The notes: generated by a model from the sequence alone, not told the origin. DNA of 64,000 nucleotides from an uncultured Agrococcus sp. (GCF_945915485.1 NZ_CAMEFJ010000001.1:48509-112508), one strand, 5' to 3'; numbered from the stretch's first letter, positions 24,076-32,881 are shown. A program made the numbers and translations.

Positions 24076-25332
24076 GTGAGCAAACAGGACGGTTCGAATC
24101 GCCTCGTCTCGTCACGAGACGTCGACGACTCGCAGGCGAACGTTCTCCACGTCGACCTCGACGCCTTCTTCGCCTCCGCCTCACTGCTCGATCGACCCGA
24201 CCTCCTGGGTAAGCCCGTCGTCATCGGTCACGATTCTTCTCGTTCCGTCGTGACTGCGGCTACGTACGAGGCGCGCCGTTACGGTGTGCATTCAGCGATG
24301 CCGATGACCCGAGCCAAGCAGCTGTGCCCGAATGCGATCATCATCGACGGCGATTTCGCGCTCTACAAGCGCCTCTCAAAGCAGGTCATGGGGATCCTCG
24401 GCGACGTTTCCCCCGACGTCGAGCAGCTCGGCACGGACGAAGCGTTCGTCTTCGTCGCGGGGGCAAGGCGATTACTGGGGCGTCCCTACGACATTGCGGT
24501 CGGCATCCGAAAGCGTGTCCGTGAAGAGACAGGTCTCGTAGCGTCCATCGGCGCCGCATCCAACCGATTTCTCGCGAAGCTCGCGTCTATGCGGTCGAAG
24601 CCTGACGGGCTGCTCGTCATCCCGCACGATGAAGCCGTCAGTTTCCTCCACCCCCAACCGGTCGGCGCTCTGTGGGGTGTGGGCCCGGCCATGGAGCGCA
24701 AACTGAGTCGATACGGACTACGCACGATTCAAGACATTGCGGAGATGCCACTCGATCGATTGCAGCAGTTGGTGGGGCAGGCGAGCGGCCTGAAATTGCA
24801 TCAGCTGGCCTGGGGGCGAGACGACCGGAGCGATGTCGTGCATCGAGAACGCGAAAAATCGATAGGACACGATCACACGTTCTTCCAGTCCGTAACGGGG
24901 CCGGAGCAATTACGCAGTGAGCTCTTGCGCTTGGCCGAAGGAGTCGGCAGACGAGTTCGACGCGCAGAGTTGCTGGCCAGGACGATCACGATCAAGGTGC
25001 GCTACGACGACTTCACGACCCTCACCAGGTCGAAAACGCTACCGACCGGCACCGACACCACCCGCACGATCGCGGAGACGTCGTGGGCGCTGCTGGAGGC
25101 AATGGGCCCACAGCCTCCCGTCCGGCTGCTGGGCGTTACCGCTTCATCACTCGAAGAACCAGGGCATCAGGCGAGTCTGTTCGAGGATGCTGATTTTTCG
25201 GACGCAGACTGGTCGACGACGGAGCGCACGGTCGATGCGCTACTGGAGCGTTTCGGGAAGGATGCGCTCCGCACGGCAAGTACGCTGCGGATGGACGAAA
25301 AGCGTGAGGACTTCGGACGCGGCGACAGCTGA
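24076..25332 (+). CDS. dinB: DNA polymerase IV (Y family)
   Basis: A 418-residue translesion polymerase. The palm has HVDLDAFFAS near residue 27 (metal-binding aspartates) and the second acidic site GTDEAF near residue 118, where most DinB proteins have SIDEA; the DE pair is kept. VTAATYEARRYGVHSAMP and the ASNRFLAKLAS helix are canonical. The helix-hairpin-helix region is GVGPAMERKLSRYGLRT, and the little-finger domain follows. There is no clear C-terminal beta-clamp motif of the QLSLF type apart from HQASLFED. The GTG at 24076 follows CTGGGAG. Error-prone synthesis past lesions is the expected role. Confidence 0.92.
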   Translation: MSKQDGSNRLVSSRDVDDSQANVLHVDLDAFFASASLLDRPDLLGKPVVIGHDSSRSVVTAATYEARRYGVHSAMPMTRAKQLCPNAIIIDGDFALYKRLSKQVMGILGDVSPDVEQLGTDEAFVFVAGARRLLGRPYDIAVGIRKRVREETGLVASIGAASNRFLAKLASMRSKPDGLLVIPHDEAVSFLHPQPVGALWGVGPAMERKLSRYGLRTIQDIAEMPLDRLQQLVGQASGLKLHQLAWGRDDRSDVVHREREKSIGHDHTFFQSVTGPEQLRSELLRLAEGVGRRVRRAELLARTITIKVRYDDFTTLTRSKTLPTGTDTTRTIAETSWALLEAMGPQPPVRLLGVTASSLEEPGHQASLFEDADFSDADWSTTERTVDALLERFGKDALRTASTLRMDEKREDFGRGDS

Positions 25333-25346
25333 GGGAGGAGCCCCTG

Positions 25347-25352
25347 TAGGTT
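25347..25352 (+). promoter_or_regulatory. Candidate -10 of leaderless S66 peptidase promoter
   Basis: TAGGTT ends 7 nt before the ATG at 25360. The stretch GAGGGAGGAG just upstream (25331-25340) is too far from the start codon to be its ribosome site. Confidence 0.45.
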
Positions 25353-25359
25353 CGTATTC

Positions 25360-26406
25360 ATGCATGCACTGTTGCAACCCGCCAAGCTGCGCGGAGGAGA
25401 CCGAGTCGCGATACTCTCGCCGTCTTTCGCAGCGCCCGCGGCCGCACCCGCGATACACGAGCAGGCGATGACACGGTTCGCCGAAACCACGGGGCTCGTT
25501 CCCGTCGAGTTTCCAACGACGAGACAGCTGGGGGCGACACCGGAGGAGCGGGCAGCGGACTTCAACCGTGCGCTCGCAGACCGCTCGATTCGCGCTATCG
25601 TCTCAACGCTAGGGGGCGACGACCAGATCCGGCTGATCCGTCACCTGGATGCCCGATTGCTGCGTTCTGATCCGAAACCGTTTCTCGGGTACTCCGACAA
25701 CACGAACATCCTGAACTGGATGTGGACCCATGGCGTCGCAGGTTTCTACGGCGGGTCGACTCAGGTGCATTTCGGGCCGGGGCCCGGAACCGACGATGCG
25801 CACATTCGCACGCTCATGGCAGCTTTGCGAGACGGGGGAGAGCTCGAGCTCGTCGACCCCGGCGAGTCCGAGGATCACGGCATCGACTGGCAGGATTCTC
25901 GTGCGCTGACCGAATTCGGGCATCGAGAGCCGACCGAACCGTGGCGTTGGTTCGGACCTCAGCGCAGCGTCACCGGCACGACCTGGGGCGGATGCCTTGA
26001 GATCATCGACTGGCTGGGGCTCGCCGACAGGATCCCGAACAACGAAGATCTACGCGGGGCGATCCTGCTCCTCGAAACCAGCGAAGAGCTCCCGTCAACC
26101 GAAACGGTGCGCCGCTGGGTACGGGCGTTGGGGGAGCGCGGTCTTCTCGAAGTGATTGCCGGTGCCGTTATAGCCCGGCCCCCGGTGACGGAGATGGGTG
26201 GAGAACTCGAACCTGTCGACGAGCGACGAGCATTGCGAACGGAGCAGTACGAGGCGATCTTCTCGGAATTGTCCGCCTACAATTCAGAAGCGGTCATGTG
26301 CGCCGGCCCGCCTTTCGGGCACACGAGGCCACAGCTGATCGTGCCCTTCGGCGGCAAGGTCACGATCGACGGCCTGCACCGCCGCATTTTCGCGTCGTAC
26401 GCGTAA
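25360..26406 (+). CDS. S66 family LD-carboxypeptidase (MccF-like)
   Basis: A 348-residue serine peptidase of family S66, which includes murein LD-carboxypeptidases and the microcin C self-immunity protein MccF. The nucleophile is in FLGYSDNTNIL near residue 112, the glutamate in LLLETSEELPS near residue 245 and the histidine in PFGHTRPQ near residue 326. The long MccF-like insertion with FYGGSTQVHFGPG is present. There is no signal peptide, so it is cytoplasmic, acting in muropeptide recycling or detoxification of aminoacyl-nucleotide toxins. It ends 6 bp before the convergent GNAT gene. Confidence 0.88.
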   Translation: MHALLQPAKLRGGDRVAILSPSFAAPAAAPAIHEQAMTRFAETTGLVPVEFPTTRQLGATPEERAADFNRALADRSIRAIVSTLGGDDQIRLIRHLDARLLRSDPKPFLGYSDNTNILNWMWTHGVAGFYGGSTQVHFGPGPGTDDAHIRTLMAALRDGGELELVDPGESEDHGIDWQDSRALTEFGHREPTEPWRWFGPQRSVTGTTWGGCLEIIDWLGLADRIPNNEDLRGAILLLETSEELPSTETVRRWVRALGERGLLEVIAGAVIARPPVTEMGGELEPVDERRALRTEQYEAIFSELSAYNSEAVMCAGPPFGHTRPQLIVPFGGKVTIDGLHRRIFASYA

Positions 26407-26412
26407 CGATAG

Positions 26413-26907
26413 CTATTCGCGCACCATCCGAATCTCGCGGACGCCATCATCGTCTTTCGCTTCGCCGGTTGCTCTGAAACCCTGCTTCCGGTAAAAGGCC
26501 TGCGCGCGGGGGTTGGGATCCGCGACCCACAGCACAGCGGTGGCTGCAGCCGGCAGCACAGCGGCCAGCAGATCGGACCCAGTGCCCGTGCCGTGGAAGT
26601 CGACATCGACGTACAAGACGAACAACTGCAGCCGAGATTCTGCTTCGTCGTCTGCGGCACCCCCGACGAGCGCTATACCCACGATCCTGCCCTCGACCAC
26701 GGCGACCGCCGCGTTGTAGGAAGCAAAACGGGGATCTTCGAGCACCGTGCGCCAGAACGTCGCTCGCCGCGATACGAAATCAGGGGCATCGAGCACCTCA
26801 TCGCTTATGATGCCGCGATACGTCGCCCGCCAAGACTCGACGTGCACTCGCGCCATGTCGGCAGCATCCTCTGGGAGCGCATCCCGCACGGTGACCGGCC
26901 TCTCCAT
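26413..26907 (-). CDS. GNAT family N-acetyltransferase
   Basis: A 164-residue acetyltransferase. It begins MERPVTVRDALPEDAADMARVH, typical of the first GNAT strand, and the coenzyme A-binding region is VDVDFHGTGTGSDLLAAVL near residue 100, followed by WVADPNPRAQAFYRKQGF. ATG 26907 is preferred over the longer frame (up to 27084) because TATGGT lies 7 nt upstream and the extension runs over the divergent gene. The acceptor is unknown. It is convergent with the S66 peptidase. Confidence 0.88.
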   Translation of the reverse strand: MERPVTVRDALPEDAADMARVHVESWRATYRGIISDEVLDAPDFVSRRATFWRTVLEDPRFASYNAAVAVVEGRIVGIALVGGAADDEAESRLQLFVLYVDVDFHGTGTGSDLLAAVLPAAATAVLWVADPNPRAQAFYRKQGFRATGEAKDDDGVREIRMVRE

Positions 26908-26986
26908 GCCTCTCACCATACGGAACCGCCGTCGGGACCTGCGCCCTGCTGACACAGGATGAGGCAGGGTCTGCCAAACTTCACGT

Positions 26987-27379
26987 ATGAATGCTGCGAA
27001 GATGCTCGGTGAACTCATGGACAACGTCGATGCACGGAAGTGGGATGCATTGGCTCCCTTCCTGCACCCCGACTTTCGGTGCACGTACGTTCACACCGGC
27101 GAAGTGCTCGATCGAGAGGCATGGGTTCGGCTCAACGCCGAGTATCCGGGTTTCGACAGGCTCCGAGTGGAGGAGATCACCGGCAACGAAGACTCTGCCG
27201 CCTGCCGGGCACACGTGACAGGATTCGACGCCGAACAGGAGCTCAACCACTTCGAATGCGCGACATTCGTCACGGTGCAGGACGGTCTGATCCATACGAT
27301 GACGGAGGTCTGGACGGATGTGGATCAGACGGCTCCCGCAGACACTCGCCCGGAAAGAGCCGTTCCCGTCCAAGGCTGA
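26987..27379 (+). CDS. NTF2-like / SnoaL-type small protein
   Basis: A 130-residue protein of the NTF2-like cone fold (SnoaL/DUF4440 type). Hints are the N-terminal helix MLGELMDNVDARKWDALAPF, then HPDFRCTYVHTG, and the strand pattern ECATFVTVQDGLIHTMTEVW. Members serve as small isomerases, hydrolases or unknown binding proteins. There is no signal sequence. It is divergent from the GNAT gene (79 bp apart) and is followed by 600 bp without genes. Function is unassigned. Confidence 0.78.
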   Translation: MNAAKMLGELMDNVDARKWDALAPFLHPDFRCTYVHTGEVLDREAWVRLNAEYPGFDRLRVEEITGNEDSAACRAHVTGFDAEQELNHFECATFVTVQDGLIHTMTEVWTDVDQTAPADTRPERAVPVQG

Positions 27380-27476
27380 CAGCATGAATGGGCGCCCAGT
27401 TGGCACCAATCTCGCCAAGAACAGCTCCATCCTTAACAGGTTGCCGCATCCGAATGACGGTCCACAGGATCGTGAT

Positions 27477-27927
27477 CCGGCGCTTTGGGCCGGTCGGCGC
27501 GGGCAAGGTTGAGTTGGCGCTAGGACGCGGGGCGCGCTGGAGCTCTAGAGCGGCGACCGTTTCCGGTCGCCGCCGCGACGCCAGCGCTGATGCCCGTCTC
27601 GGGCATCAGGACTCGGCCGCCCGCTGATGCGCGCCCCTGCGCCGCCTCGTTGGGCGGCTTGGCCGGTCGGCGCAGGCGAGGCTGAGTTGGCGCTCTGACG
27701 CATTCAGGTGCGGAAAACGTCTCTCCCGGACACATGCCCTTGCCCGTCATGAAAGTATCGGCCACCTAGCAGGGGGATACTGTGCGCACTTCGTGCGCCT
27801 GTGACGGTGCTCACGCGCTAGGACGCGCAGTTCGGACGCGCGCTGATGCGCGCCCCTGCAGCGCCGTTGCCGGCGCTTTGGGCCGGTCGGCGCGCGAACG
27901 CTTTGCGTTCGCTCTAAAGCGCCGACC
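27477..27927. repeat. Hairpin-dense mosaic repeat array, no gene
   Basis: This gene-free stretch holds at least six short GC-rich hairpins with 3-5 nt loops: 27552-27571, 27588-27608 (9-bp stem), 27641-27658, 27784-27798, 27861-27876, and a nested one at 27885-27927 (outer 9-bp stem GGTCGGCGC/GCGCCGACC around GCGAACGC-TTT-GCGTTCGC). Shared blocks recur: a 25-bp exact repeat at 27477-27501 and 27870-27894 (degenerate copy near 27655-27674), a 19-bp exact repeat at 27622-27640 and 27841-27859, and GCGCTAGGACGCG near 27518 and 27816. Function unknown. Confidence 0.75.
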
Positions 27928-27930
27928 TCA

Positions 27931-27962
27931 CGTGGGGGTTCAAGTCCCCCTCCCATCGCGCA
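27931..27962 (+). other. tRNA 3'-end-like fragment (T-arm), inverted copy of tRNA-Leu end
   Basis: GGGGGTTCAAGTCCCCC at 27934-27950 is a perfect T-arm. The 20 bp 27931-27950 are the exact inverse of 28006-28025, the T-arm region of the tRNA-Leu gene on the other strand, and GCGCACGA follows in both. No anticodon or 5' half is found upstream, so this is a tRNA remnant or a duplicated 3' end. It faces tRNA-Leu across a shared hairpin. Confidence 0.65.
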
Positions 27963-27964
27963 CG

Positions 27965-27991
27965 AAAAAGCCCCGGTCTCTCGACCGGGGC
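27965..27991 (-). terminator. Rho-independent terminator of tRNA-Leu
   Basis: GCCCCGGTC / GACCGGGGC (9 bp, loop TCTC) followed on the minus strand by five U residues (AAAAA at 27965-27969), 7 nt after the tRNA-Leu discriminator base. Confidence 0.85.
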
Positions 27992-27997
27992 TTGTCG

Positions 27998-28084
27998 TGC
28001 GCGAGGGGGGACTTGAACCCCCACGCCCTATATGTGGGCACTAGCACCTCAAGCTAGCGCGTCTACCAATTCCGCCACCCGCGC
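27998..28084 (-). tRNA. tRNA-Leu (anticodon GAG)
   Basis: An 87-nt tRNA with long variable arm. The acceptor GCGCGGG pairs with CUCGCGC, the D-arm is GGCGGAAUUGGUAGACGC, the anticodon stem CUAGC/GCUAG holds the loop UUGAGGU with anticodon GAG (reads CUC/CUU), the variable arm is UGCCCACAUAUAGGGCG and the T-arm GGGGGUUCAAGUCCCCC. The discriminator base is A, and CCA is not encoded. TAAGAA about 10 nt upstream of the 5' end may be its -10 element. Confidence 0.96.
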
Positions 28085-28262
28085 AAGGTGTGGATTCTTA
28101 GCGAACCGAGAACCAACTCTAACACGAAAAATCGACGCAACCGACCACCGGATTCCTGTTTCGCTCACGCCCCTGTGTATTTCGAAGTAAGCAGCTCATC
28201 GGCGAGCGCCGCGCACGCTCCGGTGGGCATCGACTGCAGCATCCGGGAGTACCCTTGGAGGT

Positions 28263-29564
28263 ATGTCAGATCTCCAGTTGTCGCCGACGGTGAACCTCGC
28301 CCGCGACCTCATTCGCATCGACACTCAGAACTACGGTGAAGGCAAAGCGGTAGGGGAGTCCGTGGCAGCGGAGTACGTCTCCGCCTTCCTCACCGATTTG
28401 GGCCTCGCGCCGCGCACCTATGAGGCGGCTCCCGGGCGAACGACAGTCGTCGCTGAAGTCGAAGGATCCGACACGAGCCTGCCGAAGTTCGTTGTGCACG
28501 GCCATCTCGACGTCGTACCTGCCGACGCCGATGAATGGAGCGTCGACCCCTTCGCCGGCGAGGTCCGAGACGGACTCCTGTGGGGGCGTGGTGCCGTCGA
28601 CATGAAGAACATGGACGCCATGATTCTGCAGTCGGTCGCCGACATTCTTCGAAGCGGCCGCCAGCCGCGCCGCACACTCATCCTCGTGTTTTTCGCAGAC
28701 GAAGAGGCGGGTGGCGTATTTGGTTCGCACTTCATGACCCGTCAGCACCCCGAAGTGTTCGCAGGCGCGACGGAAGCGATCAGCGAGGTCGGCGGCTACT
28801 CGGTCGAGATCGCCGGCCAACGTGCGTACATGCTGCAGACGGCTGAGAAGGCGATGCAGTGGATTCGTTTGAGCGCTTCCGGCACAGCGGCGCACGGTTC
28901 GCAGGTCATGCGGGACAACGCCGTCTCCAAGATCGCCAGGGCTGTCGCCGCGATCGGCGATAACGACTTCGAGATTCATCTCACCGACACAACCCGCGCC
29001 CTCTTCCAGGGGGTCGCGAAGCTGCGCGGCATCGACTTCGACGAGTCGCGCGTCGAGGATCTCGCCGCTTCGACGGGAGGGGCAGCCCGCTTCCTCCTCT
29101 CGAGCCTTCGCACCACCGCGAACCCCACGATGCTCGACGCTGGTTACAAGCACAACGTCATTCCGAGTTCCGCGAGTGCGCGCATCGACATGCGACCGCT
29201 GCCGGGGCGGGAGCAGGAGGCGACCGACCGCATTCGCGAGATCATCGGCGATGACATCGAGCTGGAAGTCATGGTCGGCGACATTGGCATGGAACAGCCC
29301 TTCGAGGGTGAACTCGTCAACACCATGGTCGACACGTTGCTGAAACACGATCCAGGTGCCCACGTGCTGCCGTACATGCTCTCGGGCGGCACGGACAACA
29401 AGGCCCTGAGTGAACTGGGCATCCGCGGCTACGGTTTCGCACCCCTCAAGCTCCCTCCCGATCTCGACTTCGCCGCGATGTTCCACGGTGTCGACGAGCG
29501 AGTATCGCTCGAGGCGATCGACTTCGGAACCGCAGTTCTGACCGACCTGCTGCTGCGGTACTGA
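28263..29564 (+). CDS. M20/M28-type zinc dipeptidase or deacylase
   Basis: A 433-residue M20 family metallopeptidase. The zinc ligands are visible in VVHGHLDVVPAD near residue 79, WGRGAVDMKNMDA near residue 110 and FFADEEAGG near residue 144 (catalytic Glu followed by the ligand Glu), with the C-terminal ligand in SGGTDNKALSELG. The dimerisation/lid domain lies between about 195 and 310. It acts in the cytoplasm on a peptide or N-acyl amino acid. GGAGG lies just before the ATG at 28263. It is the first gene of an apparent operon with uppP (11 bp) and mshC (10 bp). Confidence 0.9.
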   Translation: MSDLQLSPTVNLARDLIRIDTQNYGEGKAVGESVAAEYVSAFLTDLGLAPRTYEAAPGRTTVVAEVEGSDTSLPKFVVHGHLDVVPADADEWSVDPFAGEVRDGLLWGRGAVDMKNMDAMILQSVADILRSGRQPRRTLILVFFADEEAGGVFGSHFMTRQHPEVFAGATEAISEVGGYSVEIAGQRAYMLQTAEKAMQWIRLSASGTAAHGSQVMRDNAVSKIARAVAAIGDNDFEIHLTDTTRALFQGVAKLRGIDFDESRVEDLAASTGGAARFLLSSLRTTANPTMLDAGYKHNVIPSSASARIDMRPLPGREQEATDRIREIIGDDIELEVMVGDIGMEQPFEGELVNTMVDTLLKHDPGAHVLPYMLSGGTDNKALSELGIRGYGFAPLKLPPDLDFAAMFHGVDERVSLEAIDFGTAVLTDLLLRY

Positions 29565-29575
29565 GGGCTGTCGAA

Positions 29576-30418
29576 GTGGACTGGCTGCACGCGATCCTGC
29601 TCGGAATCGTCCAGGGGCTCACGGAGTTCCTCCCCGTTTCCTCGAGCGCACACATTCGCCTTACCGGCCTCGTCCTGATGGACGGCCGGGATCCCGGCGC
29701 TACCTTCACTGCAATCACGCAGATCGGCACCGAGCTCGCCGTGCTGATCTACTTCTGGCCCGTGATCGTGCGCATCATCCGCAAGTGGTTCACGCAGTGG
29801 GGCCCGAACGTGCCCAAGGGCGATCCGGATGTGCGCATGGGTTGGTTCGTCATTCTTGCGACGATCCCCATCGCGGTCGCCGGTTACCTCCTGCAAGACA
29901 TGATCCGCGGGTCACTACGAAGCCTGTGGTTCACGGCGTTCACGCTCATCTTCTTCGGCATCCTGCTGTGGCTTGCCGATCGCTTCGGCAGGAAAGCGCG
30001 GCACATGGAGAATCTTCGGCCCATCGACGCCATCTGGATCGGTCTCGCGCAGATGCTCGCGCTGATCCCGGGCGTATCCAGATCAGGGGCCACCACGACC
30101 ATGGCGAGATCTCTTGGCTACACACGAACCGCATCGAGCGAGTTCGCGTTCCTCATCGCGGTTCCAGCAGTATTCGGAGCCGGCTTCTACGAACTCGCCC
30201 AGGCGATCCAGAATCCCGGCGCGGAAGTCTTCACGATGGGGCAGACCGTGGTGGCAACGGTGGTGTCGTTCTTCATCGCGCTCCTGACGATCCGCCAGCT
30301 CATGGCTTGGATCAAGCGCCACTCCTTCCTACCGTTCGTCATCTGGCGGATCGTGCTAGGCGTCGTAATCATCGCAGCGCTCAGCTTCGGCTGGGTCGAA
30401 CCACTCGCAGGAAACTAG
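29576..30418 (+). CDS. uppP: Undecaprenyl-diphosphatase
   Basis: A 280-residue integral membrane phosphatase (BacA/UppP) that recycles undecaprenyl pyrophosphate to the monophosphate for cell-wall synthesis; overproduction gives bacitracin tolerance. The catalytic motifs are QGLTEFLPVSSSAH near residue 14 and PGVSRSGATTT near residue 163. About eight hydrophobic helices are visible. The GTG start lies 11 bp after the M20 gene. The order uppP-mshC is a widespread actinobacterial arrangement. Confidence 0.95.
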   Translation: MDWLHAILLGIVQGLTEFLPVSSSAHIRLTGLVLMDGRDPGATFTAITQIGTELAVLIYFWPVIVRIIRKWFTQWGPNVPKGDPDVRMGWFVILATIPIAVAGYLLQDMIRGSLRSLWFTAFTLIFFGILLWLADRFGRKARHMENLRPIDAIWIGLAQMLALIPGVSRSGATTTMARSLGYTRTASSEFAFLIAVPAVFGAGFYELAQAIQNPGAEVFTMGQTVVATVVSFFIALLTIRQLMAWIKRHSFLPFVIWRIVLGVVIIAALSFGWVEPLAGN

Positions 30419-30428
30419 GACTCTCACT

Positions 30429-31643
30429 GTGCAAACTTGGCCGTCAGTTCCCCTTCCCGATATCCCGGGCCACGGTTCACGTCCTCGAATCTTCGATGAC
30501 GGAAACCAGTCGATCGGCGAGCTTCCCTCGCACGGCGATCGGGCAGCCCTGTACAGCTGCGGCATAACACCGTACGACGCAACCCACATCGGGCACGCCT
30601 TCACCTACCTTGCGGGAGACACGCTGACCCGTGTCTGGCGCGACGCGGGGCTCGCCGTCTCAACGGCAATGAACTCGACCGACATCGATGATCCGCTACT
30701 CGAGCGGGCCGCACGTGATGGCGTCGACTGGCGTGAGCTCGCCGATTCGCAGCACGAACTCTTCCGCGAGGACATGTCCGCGCTCAACATCCTGCCGCCC
30801 GATGAATGGGTCGCGGTGACCGATCGCATCGAACCCGCGGCAGCCGCAGTGCAATCTCTCCTCGAGAACGGCAGTGCGTACCGTCTCGAAGACGACGTCT
30901 ATTTCGATGTGCGGGCGGCCGAACGACTCGGTGAAAGAAGCCAGACGGATCGGGCCGCAATGCTCGAGCAGAGCGCTGAGCGCGGTGGTGACCCGGATCG
31001 TGAAGGCAAACGGGACCCGCTCGACCCGCTCCTGTGGCGCGGCAAGCGCGATGGCGAACCCAGCTGGGACACGGTGCTCGGCGAGGGTCGGCCCGGCTGG
31101 CACATCGAGTGCACGGTCATCGCCAGAGACACACTGGGTCTCCCGTTCACAGCAACCCTGGGGGGCGTGGATCTGAAGTTCCCCCACCAGGAGATGCAGG
31201 CGCAACACGCGCACGCACTCGGCCAGAACTTCAGCGACGCTCGCCTCTGCGTTGGTGAGGTGGCCTACGACGGTGCGAAGATGTCGAAGTCGCTCGGCAA
31301 TCTCGTGAAGGTGTCCGAGCTGCGGCGGCAGGGCGCCGATCCGCTCGCGATTCGCCTCGCGCTGCTCAGTCACCACTGGCGGGACAGCTGGGAATGGATG
31401 CCCGACACACTTGATGAGGCGACACAGCGCCTCGACAGGTGGCGAGAGTGGGCGTCGACGGTGAACCCGGAGGACACCTACACCGACGGCGACACACTGC
31501 TCGACTGGCTACGCCTGACGCTCGCCGACGACCTCAACACACCCGCAGCGGTGCAGGCAGTGGATCAGGCCGTCGCAGGTCACAGGCCCGATGCGCTTGC
31601 AATCGACGCGATCGATGCACTGCTGGGAATCCGCTTGACGTAG
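30429..31643 (+). CDS. mshC: Cysteine--1-D-myo-inosityl 2-amino-2-deoxy-alpha-D-glucopyranoside ligase
   Basis: A 404-residue cysteinyl-tRNA-synthetase-like ligase that joins cysteine to GlcN-Ins in mycothiol biosynthesis, the main thiol of actinobacteria. The zinc/cysteine site is YSCGITPYD near residue 41, the HIGH motif is THIGHAFTYLAGD near residue 53, the second cysteine site is WHIECTVIA near residue 220 with FPHQEMQ after it, and KMSKSLGNLV is near residue 282. It lacks the C-terminal anticodon-binding part of CysS, as expected. GTG start. Mycothiol production can thus be inferred for this organism. Confidence 0.95.
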   Translation: MQTWPSVPLPDIPGHGSRPRIFDDGNQSIGELPSHGDRAALYSCGITPYDATHIGHAFTYLAGDTLTRVWRDAGLAVSTAMNSTDIDDPLLERAARDGVDWRELADSQHELFREDMSALNILPPDEWVAVTDRIEPAAAAVQSLLENGSAYRLEDDVYFDVRAAERLGERSQTDRAAMLEQSAERGGDPDREGKRDPLDPLLWRGKRDGEPSWDTVLGEGRPGWHIECTVIARDTLGLPFTATLGGVDLKFPHQEMQAQHAHALGQNFSDARLCVGEVAYDGAKMSKSLGNLVKVSELRRQGADPLAIRLALLSHHWRDSWEWMPDTLDEATQRLDRWREWASTVNPEDTYTDGDTLLDWLRLTLADDLNTPAAVQAVDQAVAGHRPDALAIDAIDALLGIRLT

Positions 31644-31690
31644 CCCGTGCGCGAACTCGCGTCGTTCTCCTCGTGCCGACAGCCCCGAAA

Positions 31691-31741
31691 GTGGCGAGAA
31701 ACTTGCGTTGTGCACACGACACTTCGCAAGTTCTTCGACAC
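31691..31741. terminator. Bidirectional terminator-like hairpin between mshC and PAC2 gene
   Basis: Arms 31691-31707 and 31725-31741 pair at 14 of 17 positions around a 17-nt loop that itself contains GTGCAC. It lies in the 184-bp gap between convergent genes. The rest of the gap shows nothing else. Confidence 0.5.
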
Positions 31742-31827
31742 ACCCGAGCGCGCAGTGGACGAGACACGTGGCTCACGAAGGATGGGCGCTTGCGCCGGGA
31801 TCATGCGGGGGATTCCACACAGGGAGA

Positions 31828-32817
31828 TCACACAGGGGGCGGCGCGTCGTCCTCGCCATCGTCGTCTCGTTCGTCGGGAGCTTCTTCAGCCGACTCTCCG
31901 ATGTCTTTCGCGAAGCCGGCCCCGGGGCTTGCATCGCGACTGTCTCGCCGCTGCTCGAGGAAGCGTTCGAATTCTTTCGCCAGGGCTTCGCCCGAGGCCT
32001 TGGGGGAGTCGACCGTGTCGCGTCGCTCTTCGAGCATCCCGATGTAGGCGCGCATCTCATCGTCCTGACTCGCGAACTCGCTGACGCCCGACTCCCACTC
32101 CCGCACCTGTTCCGGTAGGTCACCGAGAGGCGGTGCGTAGTCGATCACTTCGCCAAGTTTGTCGAGCAGTGCGACGATGGCTTTGGGAACGGGAGCTGAC
32201 TGCACGTAGTGCGGCACGCTCGCCCAGATCTGGACCGTGGGGATGCCCATCGCCTCCGCTTCGATCTCCAGCATTGAAATGATGCCGGTCGGCCCTTCGT
32301 ATTCGCTTCGGCCGATATCCAGTCGTTCGCGCACGTGCTCCGCTTCGCTGGTGACGGTGACGGGAATCGCTCGTGTGTGCGGAGTATCGGCCAACAAGGA
32401 GCCGAGGAAAACGATGACTTCGATGTCGTAGCGGGCAACTAACTCCATGACCGTGTCCGTGAACAGGTGCCAGTTCCTGCTCGGTTCCACGCCGAGCAGA
32501 GCGTAGAGGTTTCCCTCAACGCTCTCAGCCATGTCGAAGCCCGCGTCATCGGCGAGTCCGGCCTCCCTCGAAGGTTTCGTGGGCGCGAGGAGCAGCGTCT
32601 CCGGCCAGGAAATCGCTCGCGTTCCGTCGGGAAGGCGCCTGATGACCGGTCGAGTGAAATTGAAGTCGAGAAACTCTTCCGTCGAAATGGAATCGATCGT
32701 CTCGAGTTCCGATTCCTGGATCACAAGACGCAGTGCCTCAGACGCCGCGTCTCCCGCATCGGTCCACCCTTCGAAAGCGACCAGCAGGATTCGACCACGA
32801 ATGGGTCCGTCAGTCAC
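31828..32817 (-). CDS. PAC2 family protein
   Basis: A 329-residue member of the PAC2 (proteasome assembly chaperone 2-like) family, widespread in actinobacteria and of uncertain role. Typical segments are ILLVAFEGWTDAGDAASEAL at the start, the FDFxxxRP-type FLDFNFTRPVIRR, VIVFLGSLLADTPHTRAIPV, GPTGIISMLEIEAEAMGIP and WASVPHYVQSAPVPKA. The C-terminal 60 residues are charged and probably disordered. GTG start with AGAAAGG upstream. It is divergent from trmI by 64 bp. No 20S proteasome gene is seen nearby. Confidence 0.9.
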   Translation of the reverse strand: MTDGPIRGRILLVAFEGWTDAGDAASEALRLVIQESELETIDSISTEEFLDFNFTRPVIRRLPDGTRAISWPETLLLAPTKPSREAGLADDAGFDMAESVEGNLYALLGVEPSRNWHLFTDTVMELVARYDIEVIVFLGSLLADTPHTRAIPVTVTSEAEHVRERLDIGRSEYEGPTGIISMLEIEAEAMGIPTVQIWASVPHYVQSAPVPKAIVALLDKLGEVIDYAPPLGDLPEQVREWESGVSEFASQDDEMRAYIGMLEERRDTVDSPKASGEALAKEFERFLEQRRDSRDASPGAGFAKDIGESAEEAPDERDDDGEDDAPPPV

Positions 32818-32868
32818 GCAGATGCCTTTCTATCTCCTTAGGTGGGGCGTAGCCAGTCTACGCGCCAC

Positions 32869-32874
32869 TAGGAT
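32869..32874 (+). promoter_or_regulatory. Candidate -10 of leaderless trmI promoter
   Basis: TAGGAT ends 7 nt before the GTG at 32882. The alternative ATG at 32873 falls inside this hexamer, which favours the GTG as the true start. Confidence 0.5.
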
Positions 32875-32881
32875 GCATACG

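Noticed and set aside
27477..27927. CRISPR array
   Set aside because: Repeats are few, unequal in length and spacing, the spacers are not uniform, and no cas gene is in the window.
27477..27927. Integron attC sites
   Set aside because: The hairpins lack the paired R'/R'' boxes and no integrase or cassette genes are present.
27885..27962. Possible complete second tRNA facing tRNA-Leu
   Set aside because: Only the T-arm and 3' end are present; no D-arm, anticodon arm or pairing acceptor strand can be built upstream.
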